Below are positions 41,113 to 52,261 of a DNA stretch of 64,000 nucleotides, in pieces. The stretch's first letter is position 1. Each line of letters begins with the position of its first letter. The stretch is from positions 11,780,001 to 11,844,000 of the forward strand of contig CAJFCV020000003.1 of the NCBI GenBank assembly GCA_904066235.2. Reading direction: 5' to 3'. The DNA comes from Bursaphelenchus xylophilus. Its lineage: Eukaryota > Nematoda > Chromadorea > Rhabditida > Aphelenchoididae. Both the position numbers and the translations under genes were made by a program. The notes under the pieces are model-generated. The model was not told the origin of the DNA. It made no database searches and saw nothing but the letters and a program-made list of their open reading frames with translations.

Positions 41113-42840
41113 AATATTATCTAATAATGCCTAGATAAAAGTTATGGATCTTCATTTTTTGCCAGCTTATCACCTGTTTTTAGATATTTTAGATGACTCA
41201 CGTCAATAATAGACCAAAATCTTGAAAGGCACGGCCCGATGGTATGCCTAATTTTGGCCGCTTTTCAACCGCAGAGGGTAATATTTCCACAAAAAAATCA
41301 ATTTTTTCCGCATAAAACTGACAAAGATATGGCCAAAAAAAAGTTTTTTTTCTGTGACCGCTCTCCGCGGTTCATGTGCTCTCTCTCTCTCGGCAGCAAA
41401 GGCCGTTGAATATCTCGGCCACCCCTAAAAAGCATGAGCTAGAATTTTCATGGAAGATATACATATATATGATATGTGACATGTATAATATATATGATAT
41501 ACGACATGAAATATATATATGATATGTAGCCTATGTATGTGTGTGCTAATGTAACGATAAACTTAGTGTCGCTCTTGACAAATTTCGCTCGTAAATTTGA
41601 ACCGTTTCATTATGAAATTGAAGCGTTGCATTTTGAGCACTTCCCTGTTATATGAAAATTAAGATAGTAGTATATACGTATATATTAACTTGACGACAAA
41701 ATATCAATCCAATTCTGGGTTGCCCTTTGGTGAATGGTTTTTTAACTCCCACAGTTCAAATATTCGACACACATGTGTTACTATATAAATACATCAGCCT
41801 TTTATACACGTACGTTTACTTATGTAGCATATAGCACCTGACGGAGCCTGTAGTGTCTGCATTTCGGTTTTTTTGCTTAGTTGAAAAAATATGATGTTAT
41901 TTTGCAAAATGTTTCGCTACAAACTTTGTCGGGTACAGAGGTAAAGTACCCAAGAATGTGGAAGAGTTTGTCATTGGGCTTATTCTTCAATACTATTGGA
42001 AGGGATCGGCGAATTGTCGCACCCTTCATTCGTAACGAAACTTATATCATTTTAAAGAGCATTGAAAATAGTGTATAACGTAAGAAACATTAGCTGCCCA
42101 ATATATGCTTCGGCAAAGTTATGGCCCTTTTATGAAAGGGGTTATATACGGCCAAAACGCCGGTTTCTTATAATACAGTAATCCTGGCGGCTTGCAATCG
42201 TCTTAACTGATTTCCTAGTATCCAAAACCCATTATCACCTTCGTTTTATGGCTTTACAAACTCTCGGTTATAAGTTATTAGACGTTACTGCTACGAGCCA
42301 GACTGATAAAAGATCTCTTGGCTGGAATCCGAGAACTCGAACTTGCAAGGGAACTACCAAGTTTGATGCTCAGATTTCGGAAAAAGTTCCTTATTTTGGC
42401 CACAAGAAAGGTACTCCGCGAACTGCGCCCAAACTTGGGCATTAAAGTTAGGAAAAAACGTTTCGACCTAGCTGGCACTGAATTACTATAATAGCTCTAT
42501 AGTTTTAAGGGTACCTACGAAGGCTGTGACGGCTCCATTTAGTTCCATACAGAGGCAATAAGTTTAGTTCCGGACATGTTTCATCGTATAAAGCGTAAAA
42601 TCACGGGCTGCAACCGTTTTTGAAGGGTAAGGTGGTACGTAAAAAAGAAGGTACCTCACTAACTAAATCCACTGGGCATTGACAACGATGAATTGAGCGT
42701 GCACGCCAAATTTGGACTAATTCCGACCAGTTTCCGCAAAGTTATAATTTGTGGCCAAAATAAGGAACTTTTACCCAGATTTCCTCTATATTTTGCAGCA
42801 TAAGCCACAAATAAATTACTCCAATTTTTCGCTCGGAATT
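41113..42840. other. Intergenic DNA with family E remnants and an AT microsatellite
   Basis: 41250-41460 is an inverted family E remnant. 41459-41535 is an imperfect ATATATGATATG microsatellite. 42370-42800 carries family E-like fragments (GAACTTTTACCCAGATT, GCCACAAG). Open frames near 41881 and 42248 have no recognisable domain. Confidence 0.45.
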
Positions 42841-42844
42841 TTCA

Positions 42845-43200
42845 ATGACAGCCTATATATTCAACGATCTTTGGAGTGGAGAAAGTACGCAAAACGCGGA
42901 GAGTGGTCAGACAGAATCTTTTCTCACTTTTTAGCCGTATCTTTGCCAGTTTCGTACGGAAAAAATTGATTTTTTGTGGGAATATTAGACTATACGGTAG
43001 AAACAGACATCATACTTTTTACGCCAAAAATCGACAAAAAATTTTCAAAATTTTTTCCAATTTTCACCTAAAAAATCTCGGTTGTTTCTGCCGAGCGCGA
43101 GCTAGAAGTCTTGAAAATGTCCTATAAAAAACTGTTCTAAATATACGCCAAGTTTCATCTAGGTTTGAGCGTTGCACTCTTGGTACTTCCCCTCTCAAAT
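42845..43200. repeat. Family E fragment
   Basis: Contains GAGAAAGTACGCAAAACGCG, GGTAGAAACAG and CCGAGCGCGAGCTAG, and ends GTTGCACTCTTGGTACTTCC, a mutated family E right end. Confidence 0.65.
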
Positions 43201-43633
43201 TAGCAGTGGAAAAGTGCAGGCCATGTATTTTACATACTAATATGGCAGCTGGATGCGGAAATTATCTCTAATTCGGTTTAAAACTCATTTCTTGTACCTG
43301 TTTACCAACCTACAGAATCTGCCATCACTTTGTATAATTTGTGACAGTGGGCTAGACGTGTCTGACTTTTATGACTATTCTAGACGTTTCTAGAATAGTC
43401 TTCTGATTTATAATTTGTTAGAATTGGTGCACTTTCGAGTAGAAGGATTCGGCCAAAATTTTGCCATCAGAATAGTCATCAAAAGTGATGCACTTTCGAG
43501 TAGAAAGATGTGGCCAAAATTGGGCCAAATGCTTCTTTTCAAGTACCGCCGGAAGTGGCCTAGATGGCCGTAGGGCAAGGACTAGATGGCAGCTGTGAAA
43601 ATTTATTCTCAAAGTGGACACGCGACACTGATA

Positions 43634-43774
43634 ACGGTCTGTCGGGAAAATAATGTGGATTTGTCGCAGCATAAAATCTCGGACTGTCGCAAGTAGAAGC
43701 AGAAGTCTGGATGTCGCAAAGCGATGATGGGTTCGAAGACACGACAAATCCACATTATTTTCCCGACAGACTGA
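43634..43774. repeat. Family B1 MITE
   Basis: Ends CTGTCGGGAAAATAATGTGG and the inverted complement ending CCCGACAGACTGA, with TA flanks. The interior contains GCAAAGCGATGATGGG, typical of the B1 subfamily. Confidence 0.8.
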
Positions 43775-44107
43775 TATTTATTTCCCTATATATCTTCCCA
43801 AAAAATCAACCTTTTCCCCCACAAACTGGCAAAGATACGGCGAAAAAATGTTTTTCCCTGCGACCGCTCTCCGCGTGAGCACAGTGAAAAACAATTTTTT
43901 GGCCAAATTTTTGCTAATCTTGCGTTGGAAAAAAAATTTTTTTTGTAGACGTTTGTTGCTCTAGTAAACATGGACCTTTTCCCGCCAAAAGCTGCAAAAA
44001 TAGCGATTTTTTTTGAAAATTTCTCTGAATTTGGGCCGAATTTCATGCAATTTTGTCTTTTTATTCTAAGTAATGACAGTAGGAATACAATGTCTATTCG
44101 TTTTCTA

Positions 44108-44236
44108 GTCCGTCGGGAAAATAATGTGGATTTCTCGCGCCTTCGATCCGTCCACTATCTCTTTGCGACAGCAAGCCGCGGCTGCAGGTTGGACGGCATT
44201 TTGCTGCTTCTGCAAATCCATATTATTTTCCCGACA
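44108..44236. repeat. Family B1 MITE
   Basis: Left end GTCCGTCGGGAAAATAATGT and right end CATATTATTTTCCCGACA. The interior has CTCTTTGCGACAGCAAGCCG. Confidence 0.75.
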
Positions 44237-44692
44237 TACGCAGGGGAAAGTACTCCAAGTGCGACGCTGAGATTTTGATGAAACTTGGCACAAATTTAGA
44301 ATATTTTTATCTAAGATATATGCGAGAATCCTAGCTCGCGCTTTGCAGAAATAACCGAGATTTTTAGATCGAAAGTCGGCCAAAATTTAGGACCTTTTGC
44401 CGAATTTCGGCTCGAAAAGTTTCATGCCTATTTCTACCGTAAAGGATAATGTTTCTACAAAAAATCAAATTTTTCCGCACGAAACTGCCAAGGTTATGGC
44501 CAAAAAGCGCTTTTTTCTCTGACCGCTCTCCACGTTTAGCGTGCTCTCTAGGCGGCAAAAATCGTTCGATATGTCGGCGGCGCCCGCAAAGCGCGAGCTA
44601 AAACTTTCAGGAATTGATATATAATCCATACCCGACGTGTGTGCAAAATTTAAAGGAAATCTGAGCGTCGCACTTGGAGGACTTCCCCTGTA
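44229..44692. repeat. Family E foldback element, full copy
   Basis: Ends CAGGGGAAAGTACTCCAAG and the inverted complement ending GGACTTCCCCTG, followed by TA. The interior contains GCTCGCGCTTTGCAG and, inverted, CAAAGCGCGAGC. It directly abuts the B1 MITE on its left. Confidence 0.8.
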
Positions 44693-44859
44693 AATAAAAA
44701 ATAGGCAGGAAAATATAAATTTGGCAATTTTTAAAATACGCTGGAAATATGATGATTTCCGGAACCTTTTTGCGCGAACTTTGATGAGCCATAACTCTGC
44801 CCTCAGGGCCCGTAAAAACTTTTGGACGCCAGATTCTTCTTACACAGCCTGAGGCCTTC

Positions 44860-45100
44860 ACAGTCCACTAGGTCACCAGTATGGATCGATCTGCGAAAAA
44901 AGTGACTTCCCTTGTGAGCGTCGCACTTGGAGTACTTCCCCTGTCAGCCAAGAGAAGAAAAAATGTCGTTTTTGGACTTGAATCTATCCGAAGCCCGCCG
45001 GAAATGTCGTGTCCGCCAGTGTGGGCACCCTTGTGACTATTTTCGCTACAAATATTCACTCGCGAACACGTGTCTGAAACAATGGATAAAGCCCGAAATA
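44860..45100. other. Family G and E end fragments, then unassigned DNA
   Basis: 44860-44917 matches the family G end (TGCGAAAAAAGTGACTTCCC), joined to a family E end (GCGTCGCACTTGGAGTAC, 44922-44939). A 49-codon Cys-containing frame starts at 44963 and overlaps nothing recognised; I do not call it a gene. Confidence 0.45.
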
Positions 45101-45579
45101 AAAGTGTAGGTTGAGCGGCAATAAAATGCCGACGAAGGTGCAAAGACCAAGTGTTCTTTGCTAAACAAGCTTCCGTTACAACGCTTGTGTTGTTCGAAGA
45201 CTGCAGCAATAGACATTGACCTTTGTCGGAGATCTTGTAGTTTCATTTTCGAGGGTTTTTGTACCGTAGCATGTGATTTCATGACAACAGGATGTAAAAA
45301 CTTCTAGATAGGGCGTTGTTTGGAAATCCTTGTAGTGTTTTGACTACATTTCTAGCGGCTGTTGCGTGATTGACAAGTGTATTCAAGGAATTTCAGCGAT
45401 TACAGCCGATTTTTCAGCCGGTTTTTTTCAGACAACCCCTTAACTCAGCATTTCATTCAAATCGTTGGCAATTTTACAACGCCCGCTTATAAATTTCTAC
45501 TTGAAATAATCTACAACTGTTTTCCAACCCATCTTCAACCATCTCCACTGCCTTGCGGCGCCCGAAACTACGGTGAAAA

Positions 45580-45780
45580 ATGAGCTTTGTCTCGCTGTTC
45601 TTTTGGTGCCTGGACACGTTCGGCCTCACGTTGGGCCTCGTGCTGGAACTCATGCTGATCACGGTGGTGATCAACTTCAGCGGCGGCAAGAACAGCGTCA
45701 TGGAGTTGTATGGGCGAATGGTGGTGGTGATCGCCATGCAGGACGCAATGTTCTGCTTCTACGAGCTGAACGTGCAGCAT
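45580..45780 (+). CDS. Receptor 2 exon 1
   Basis: 67 codons, phase 0 end, donor GTAAGT directly after NVQH. Encodes helices 1 and 2. Confidence 0.9.
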
Positions 45781-48700
45781 GTAAGTGGCGGTTTTTTTGC
45801 CGAAAATTTCAGAGTTTGTGACCTTTTTCTTATGCAGTGAGGAACCGGATCCAATGGCAAAAAACGTCTCATTTTGCATCCCGGAAGGGACTAAAATGTC
45901 TCCAAACCCTGGCCTTCTCTATGCTAAATAACCCCCGCTTTGAAGAGTCCTCCTTGAAGGGAAGGGTGCACTTTTTTTCAAAGCAGAGTTTTTCAGCTTA
46001 AAGAAGGGAAGGGTTTGGAGTCATTTTGGTCCCTTCCGGGATGCAAAATGAGACGTTTTTTGCCGTTGGATCAGGTCCCTCACTGTATGTATTTTTCGAC
46101 CAAAGAATCTTCATTGTTTTCGCAACAACTATCGCATAAGTGTTTGAAAAATTTGATTATGTTTTACCGTTAATTTTGAGTAATAGGCTCACCGGTAATA
46201 TCATTAATTTTGGCTACTCGGACTTTCCGTTTGACACGTAGAATGCGGCTTTTTTATGGCATAAAAAACAACTTTTTTAAATTTTATAAAAGACATAGAT
46301 CCCAGGGGAAACACCTGACACAAAGTGGGGATAAACTTGACTCATTCTGCATGTGGGATTTAAAAAAAGAAAGCTTGTGAAAATCGCAATTATCCGTGAA
46401 ATAAAGTATCGGATTGTCGGGAAAATAATGTGGATTTGAAAATTTTTAATGGAATCTGAAGAGCGAGAAGCTAAAAAATTGTAGTTGAGGTATAGGTAAG
46501 CTGCATTAAAAATCAAAATTCCACTTTTGTCATAGCTCTAATTTTTGCAAATTTTGCACAGTGCAAAAAATGTTCTCACTGCACCGTGCAGGCTCGATTT
46601 TAGACCAATTTGGGCTCCGCACAGTGCAAAAATTTCGGTGCTTTGCACAGTGCGGACAAAAATATTAGTCTGTCGGGAAAATAATGTGGATTTGTCGCTG
46701 CGAAATATCTCGCTATATAATAAATTTTTCACTGTGCAAAAAATTTTTATAAAATTTTATGTGTGAAAATTTTGCACAGTGCAAAAAATTTTTCTCACTG
46801 CACCGTGCAGGGTCGATTTTAGGCCGTTTTCGGCTCCGCACAGTGCAAAAATTTCGGTTCTTTGCACCGTGCGGACAAAAGTCGTAGTCTGTCGCGAAAA
46901 TAATGTGTATTTTTCGGAGAAAAATGGCTCGCTATATAATAAATTTTGCACTGTGCAAAAAATTTTTATAAAATTTTATGTGTGAAAATTTTGCACAGTG
47001 CAAAAAATTGTTCTCACTGCACCGTGCAGGGTCGGTTTTAGACCATTTTAGGCTCCGCACAGTGCAAAAATTTCGGTTCTTTGCACCGTGCGGACGTAAG
47101 TTCATATTAGTCTGTCGGGAAAATTATGTGGATTTATCGGAGAAAAATGCGTCGACATGTTGGAGTCAATGAAATCTCTAGCTGTGGCTAGCCGTCGAAA
47201 ATTTATGGACGTTTTCAAGGCCCCACAAATCCATATTATTTTCCCGACAGACTGGTATTTTTATGATGTTATATAATACTCTGAGGTGGACACCTTAAAC
47301 CACAAGTTATAATTAGATGGTAAATCTCAGTCTATATATGTATACGTACATTTAGAGAAGTAAAAAAGCTGAAAAAGGAACTTCTTGCAATTAGATTAAC
47401 TCTTCCTGTTCTATTTTATGAGCCTTTGATTAAGACAAAGTACTCTAAAAAAGATCAAAAAGATTTGTGTTGTTCCCAAGTACTCCGAGTTCTTAATCCG
47501 CCCGGTAATCTCCTAAGCACATGAAAACGGCAACAATCCACCTTCTTATTCCGGAAACGAAGAGTTCTTTCGTAGTAAGGAAAATATGACGTCCTAAAAA
47601 GGGGTGTTTCGTAAGGCCTTGGGAAAACGCGAGTGGTGATGACGGTACAAAAATTCTTTCGATTAACAACAAGTACATATTAATAGCGTCACGATGATTA
47701 TGTATTGTATGGATATTACTCGGCTAGAGAGGCAAAAAAATGATATCAGTCTGTCGGGAAAATAATGTGGATTTATGGCAGCAAAATGTCTCGCCGCAGT
47801 CGCGCATCAAATCTCCAGCCGCAGCCAGCCCTCGCAAAGCGATAATAGGCGATTTTGATGTTTAAAAAATCCACATTATTTTCCCGACAGAGTGATGAAA
47901 GCGCATGGAAATTCAGCCGCTGTCCGCACTGCGCACAAAAATTCATTATTTTGCACCGTGCATCTCACCTTTTTTTTTTGATTCTGCACTGTGCAATTTG
48001 GAAAAATCGCTGCGACAAATGCAAGTTTCAAAAATTTCGGTGCGGGGAATTGCACAGTGCAAACGGCTTTTTTGGAATTTGCACTGTGCGAAAAGAGAAA
48101 AATGCACTGTGCGTTGGCGACAAGCGTGAGAAAAAGTTTGAAATGCACTGTGCAAAAAAGAAAAGCCTCTTTTCGCACTGTGCGTTCAACTTTTTTTTTG
48201 TTTTTGCACTGTGCGGAGAGATATCGCGGCGGCGTCGCCGGGAATTCGCACAGTGCAAGCGGCTTTTTTATGGTTTGCACTGTGCGAAAAAAGAAAAATG
48301 CACTGTGCGCTGGCGACAAGGATGGGAAAAGGTTCAAAATTAGCTGTGAAAAAAAGAAAAAAATCCGTGCACTTTATGAAAATATATACTATATTTACTA
48401 TAAAAAGATACTGTAATAAGGCCTACAAATGACACATCTTATATGCATCAAATTGTAAAATATTTTTGACTTTCACAAATTCAACTTTCAGATCCTCTGC
48501 TTCAGCAACGGCAAAATGTTTGTGAACGCGTTCGGATGGGAGCGGTTTATTCCCGAAAGCTTCTTGCCACTCGCCTTCTTCTTCCACGTGTTTTTCATTT
48601 TCAACACTTTCACCTTCCTCCCGGCCATCTACAGCTATCGTTACGAGTATTTGAAAAAGTAAGGGGTTGTCAGAAAAATAATATTAGTCTGTCGAGAAAA

Positions 48701-51700
48701 TAATGAGCACCCTGTCGCAGTGAAAATCGCATCAAAAATGAATTTTGTTGCGAAAAATTCAAATTGCTTTCCACTTCAGCGACACGATTGGTGCAGCTAC
48801 ATTATGGTCATTATTTTCCCGACAGACTGAGATACTATTTAAATTTGCATAATAATATAAAAATATTACTATATAGACTAAAACAAAAATTTTAGTTCGG
48901 TTCTCGGCTGGACAGGCCTGTTCGGCCGTGTTGGCCTGGCCATGTCATTTTCGGCCCTATGCAGTACCGCCGGATATTTGGCGATCGAAAAGTCGGTGGC
49001 TCGAGGAAGAGACTTCTACCTCGAACAACTGCCCAAAGCCTGGACTGATGAGCATGGAGGAACAAACTTTATTTACGCCTTGGACTTGGTAAGTCAGAAA
49101 AAAAACTTCTGATATCAGTCTGTCGGGAAAATAACGAGCATTTTGACGCATCGAAAATCGCATTGCCGCCGAGAAAATGAATTGTCTTCGCGGCGAGATC
49201 AAATTGCTTTTCAATTCAGCGACACGATCGGCGACATTGTGCTCATGATTTCCCCGACAGACTGATATTTTTAATTAAAAAAGACAGAAAACACAAAGAT
49301 TGTGGTTTTGAGAATTCTTTTTAAAAATTATGAAACACCACGTGCTTGTATAATATCAAAATTTCGCATGTGAGCTTTAGTAATCACTCAGAATTTCTTC
49401 CTTGTTCTTGTAAGGGTGAATGTACCCCAAGCGAGGAACTATAACACGTGGTTTTGCGAAATCTGACAAAATGAAAAAACACAATTCCTTATACAAAAGA
49501 TTTTTTTTAATTTTAAACTCAAAACATGGATAGCTTATGGAAGGTTTACTTCCTTTTTCGATAATAAATTTTCGCCGAATTGATAAAAAAAAAGTTGTAC
49601 TTTTACCTCAAAGGCGCGACCAATCCACATTATTTTCCCGAGAGATTATAATATGTATATGTATCATTTGAATTTTTTGATTTTTTTCAAAAAGTAATCG
49701 CATACTGTATGGTGAATGGGTGTGTTACAACATATATATGTATATCAGTCTGTCGGGAAAATAATGTGGATTTTTCGAACAATCTATTGCCACGGCTAGC
49801 CATAGCAATGATGGGCGATTCCAAGACGCGACCAATCCACATTATTTTCCCGACAGACTGATAATGTTTCTTCCAGAAAGTGCGTAGACTTTTCGTCCCA
49901 CAGTTTTTCGCACTGTGCATTTCAGTCTTTGCACTGTGCAAAAAAACTTTTTCGAAAATCGCCGCGACGTAAGCATTTTCTTTTTTGCTTCAAACGCGAC
50001 GCTGCAAATTTTAGCGACAAACAGTTGCACAGTGCAAAATTTTTTAAAATGGCCGGCGCACCGTGCAAAAAGAAACATGAGGAGTGTGCACTGTGCGCCA
50101 CGATCAAAAGTCTACGCACTTTGCGGAAGGACTAATATCAGTCTGTCGGGAAAATAATGAGCACTCTGTCGCATCCAAAATCGCATCACTTCTCGAGAAA
50201 ATTAATTGTGTCGCAGCAAAATCAAATTTCTTTTTACTTCAGCGACACGATCGGCTCATCAATATTGTGCTCATTATTTTCCCGACAGACTGTTAAAAAT
50301 CTATCTTAAAAAAATTTTCTCTGCATCGCAACAATTTTTTTCTACTAGATATTTACAAAATGTTTTGCTCGTTCTTTGAGTTTTCACGCAATTTGTACGG
50401 ACCATTCTTACTAGTCATTACCGTTTACAACTCCAAAGATTGGCACGCAAAGTTCACAATACGATCCAATTTTTTTTTAAAAAAAGATGTAGTTTACAAA
50501 CTACATCTATTTTAAAACCTCGCTACGCAATTATATGTTTTCCAGGATGACATTGAAGGCGTTCTTTGGGTGGCGTCGACAATAGTATTATCTTGCATGA
50601 GCATCATCATAACGGCATATTATGCCTACAAGGCGTATCGGCTGGTCAACACGAACGTGCAGAAGAAAACACATCAAGGGAAGAGTATTCAGAAGCAGTT
50701 TAACAATGGAATCTTGGCACAGGTGAGTTCTACATACAATAATAGGGGTATGTAGGAAGGATTGTAAAACCCTGTTTTCAAATGTCATTTTAAAAAGGAA
50801 ATTATTTGGAATACTTATACGGGGTATGGGTTATAGGCAAAGATTACCACGGTCAAAATTTCGGCTCCGGCTCCGGTTCTTAGCTCCCAGAGCCGGAGCC
50901 GAGGCCAATTTTGCAGCTCCGGCTCTTGGCTCCGTGCAAAATTTAAAAAGGCCTCCGGCTCCGAATCCCGGCTCCTGTGCAAAATGTTTTTTAAAAATAT
51001 TCTTCCAAAAATAGACGTTATTAGTGCCAGATATCAAGACGAAGAGCCAACGTTTTTGCAGTCAAGTGACGTCCTCCGCAGTGTTTTTTCAAGCAATTTG
51101 GTTTAACAATATCACGAAATTTTTACTTTTCTGACCGCTGGGAAGCCTGGCTCCGACTTTGGGCTCGAGAGCCGGAGCCGGAAATTTTGGGGTCGGCTCA
51201 AAAAAATATGCAAAAAAAATTTTTGCATAGGAGCCGGGATTCGGAGCCGGAGGCCTTTTTAAATTTTGCACGGAGCCAAGAGCCGGAGCCGAAATTTTGA
51301 CCATAGCAATGTCTGTTTATAGCTCGGGAGATATATCAAAAATCTGCAAAAATTTTCTGATTCAGGATAGGTAAAAATTAGCTGCCCAGCTTTGGTTTGT
51401 AATGGCGAAAAAGTCCGCAGAACTTTTCCCGCAACACCACGAACATGCCTTCTTTTGACCAGTTTTTGCTAATTCAAATGTTTTGTTTTGAGCCAAAGAA
51501 AACCTGGCATCTTGACAAGCCTTAAAACATCAAATTTGATTATTGCTACACGGGCAAAAAAAAAGGAAATTTTACGGTGAAAATTGAAGTTTTGTTACAG
51601 TTCATGTCGCCAGGACCACTCTGGCGACTCTTTGAACTGATTGGTAATAGAACACGGTACTTTTTCCCAATCGAAAGTAAAAAAAATAATACAGTGACGG

Positions 51701-52239
51701 ACCTGATCCAGTGGCAAAAAACATAGCCTTTTGCATCCGGGAAGTATTAAAAATGTGGCAAAATGCCTCCCTCTGCCAGTGAAAAAAACTTCGTTTTGAA
51801 GGGCGCTCTCACAAAAACAGTGGGCGCGCTTTTGAAATCGGTGTTTTTTCACTTTGTGGGGAGGTATTTTGCTGCATTTTTGATACTTCCCGGATGCAAA
51901 ATGGTACATTTTTTGCGACTGGATTAGGCCCCACTGTATATTTTTTCACTGCATCATCAGATAATAATCGAATCATTTTTCCAGACAATTACAATTGGAG
52001 TTCTATCCAACATCCCATCACTCGTCCTCTTCACTTGTATTGCTCTAGGCATTGACGGCACTTACTTGGGCACAATGTTCATGCTCCCCATGTCCTACGT
52101 TTCGGCTGTCGGCGCCATGCTGACGTTGTATTGCATGAGAGGGTACCGGCGATGGCTGCTGCAGAAACTGCACTTACGGAGAAAGGGCGAGGTCGGGCAA
52201 TCGAGCAGCAATTTCGATACGAAAACCACGAAGTATTAA
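45580..52239 (+). CDS. Nematode serpentine chemoreceptor 2 (Str/Srd-superfamily-like, 5 exons)
   Basis: Five exons (201, 167, 193, 177 and 255 nt) join in frame into 330 residues with seven hydrophobic segments: about 8-31, 44-66, 94-116, 128-150, 194-216, 245-267 and 273-297. Superfamily marks are the SYRYEY motif after helix 3, in the place of DRY, and QKQFNNGILAQ leading into helix 6, matching the Q...F...L..Q signature. The tail is short and basic, then Ser/Thr-rich. It is probably a chemosensory GPCR with unknown ligand. It is a close paralogue of receptor 3 (NVQHIL, KMFVNA, HVFF, SYRYE and YKAYRLVN are shared or nearly so). A TTTTTTTCAG acceptor at 45431 would give a 148-nt 5' UTR if trans-spliced. 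The introns carry MITEs and a GCAC-N-GTGC array but no coding damage. Confidence 0.9.
45835..46085. repeat. Family A MITE, copy 6, in receptor 2 intron 1
   Basis: Left end CAGTGAGGAACCGGATCC, right end the inverted complement ending CCTCACTG before TA. The interior arms pair (CTCCAAACCCT against AGGGTTTGGAG). It inserted 55 bp after the exon 1 donor. Confidence 0.8.
46540..47107. repeat. Tandem array of ~220-bp units in receptor 2 intron 1
   Basis: Three units, each with four to five GCAC-N-GTGC words and one B1-type end. AGTCTGTCG recurs at 46667, 46886 and 47109, giving spacings of 219 and 223 bp. The unit is clearly related to that at 37640-38581 but has its own spacer (CTCGCTATATAATAAATTTT). 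Confidence 0.8.
47108..47254. repeat. Family B1 MITE after the array
   Basis: Left end AGTCTGTCGGGAAAATTATG, right end CATATTATTTTCCCGACAGA. Its left end is also the last repeat end of the array at 46540-47107. Confidence 0.75.
47746..47894. repeat. Family B1 MITE in receptor 2 intron 1
   Basis: Left end TCAGTCTGTCGGGAAAATAA after TA, right end CCACATTATTTTCCCGACAG. The interior has CGCAAAGCGATAATAGGCGA. Confidence 0.8.
47895..48385. repeat. Family C segment in receptor 2 intron 1
   Basis: About sixteen GCAC-N-GTGC words, some in the TTGGCGACAAGCGTGAG context of the 43-bp minisatellite. It ends GTGCACTTTATGAAAATA, a family C right end. It abuts the preceding B1 MITE. Confidence 0.7.
48492..48658 (+). 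CDS. Receptor 2 exon 2
   Basis: Starts in phase 0 after CTTTCAG and ends in phase 2 before GTAAGG. Encodes KMFVNAFG, helix 3 and SYRYEY. Confidence 0.9.
48685..48830. repeat. Family B2 MITE at the start of receptor 2 intron 2
   Basis: Left end AGTCTGTCGAGAAAATAATG, right end CATTATTTTCCCGACAGACT. The interior has GCTTTCCACTTCAGCGACAC. The insertion is 26 bp after the donor, as in receptor 3. Confidence 0.8.
48896..49088 (+). CDS. Receptor 2 exon 3
   Basis: The first T completes an Asn codon. Encodes helix 4 and the long outer loop (YLEQLPKAWTDEHGGTNFIY). Ends in phase 0 before GTAAGT. Confidence 0.88.
49115..49264. repeat. Family B2 MITE in receptor 2 intron 3
   Basis: TA-flanked on both sides. 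Left end TCAGTCTGTCGGGAAAATAA; the right end has CATGATTTCCCCGACAG in place of the usual CATTATTTTCCCGACAG. Confidence 0.8.
49652..50292. repeat. Three-element block, copy 1 (duplicated at 52262)
   Basis: Order: a shared leader (ATCGCATACTGTATGGTGAA), a B1 MITE (49745-49861), a family C element (about 49866-50133, ends CCAGAAAGTGCGTAGACTTT), and a B2 MITE (50138-50292). The same leader and three elements recur in the same order 2.6 kb downstream, so the block was copied as a unit. Confidence 0.8.
50546..50722 (+). CDS. Receptor 2 exon 4
   Basis: 59 codons, phase 0-0. Encodes helix 5 (VLSCMSIIITAYYAYKAY) and the start of the loop before helix 6 (IQKQFNNGILAQ). The exon 3/4 boundary is missing in receptor 3, where the same region is one exon. 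Confidence 0.88.
50848..51305. repeat. GGCTCCG-rich foldback in receptor 2 intron 4
   Basis: Left end GGTCAAAATTTCGGCTCCGG and the right end its inverted complement (CCGAAATTTTGACC). Arms of about 150 bp contain repeated GGAGCCGGAGCCG and AAAAAGGCCTCCGGCTCC words. The GC content contrasts with the surroundings. No target duplication could be fixed. Confidence 0.75.
51692..51936. repeat. Family A MITE, copy 7, in receptor 2 intron 4
   Basis: Left end CAGTGACGGACCTGATCC, right end the complement ending GGCCCCACTG, TA on both sides (51690-51691 and 51937-51938). It lies 48 bp before the exon 5 acceptor. Confidence 0.8.
51985..52239 (+). CDS. Receptor 2 exon 5
   Basis: 84 codons plus TAA. Encodes helices 6 and 7 (SNIPSLVLFTCIALGI; SYVSAVGAMLTLYCMRGYR) and the tail. 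The acceptor is TTTTTCCAG. Confidence 0.9.
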   Translation, partial: TITIGVLSNIPSLVLFTCIALGIDGTYLGTMFMLPMSYVSAVGAMLTLYCMRGYRRWLLQKLHLRRKGEVGQSSSNFDTKTTKY

Positions 52240-52261
52240 GAATTCAAGAATATATTATAAT

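Noticed and set aside
44963..45109. Small Cys-containing peptide frame
   Set aside because: It starts just after a family E/G junction; no signal peptide or family pattern is visible.
47855..48343. Overlapping long frames on both strands in receptor 2 intron 1
   Set aside because: Both are translations of the GCAC-N-GTGC repeat and lie between two confirmed exons.
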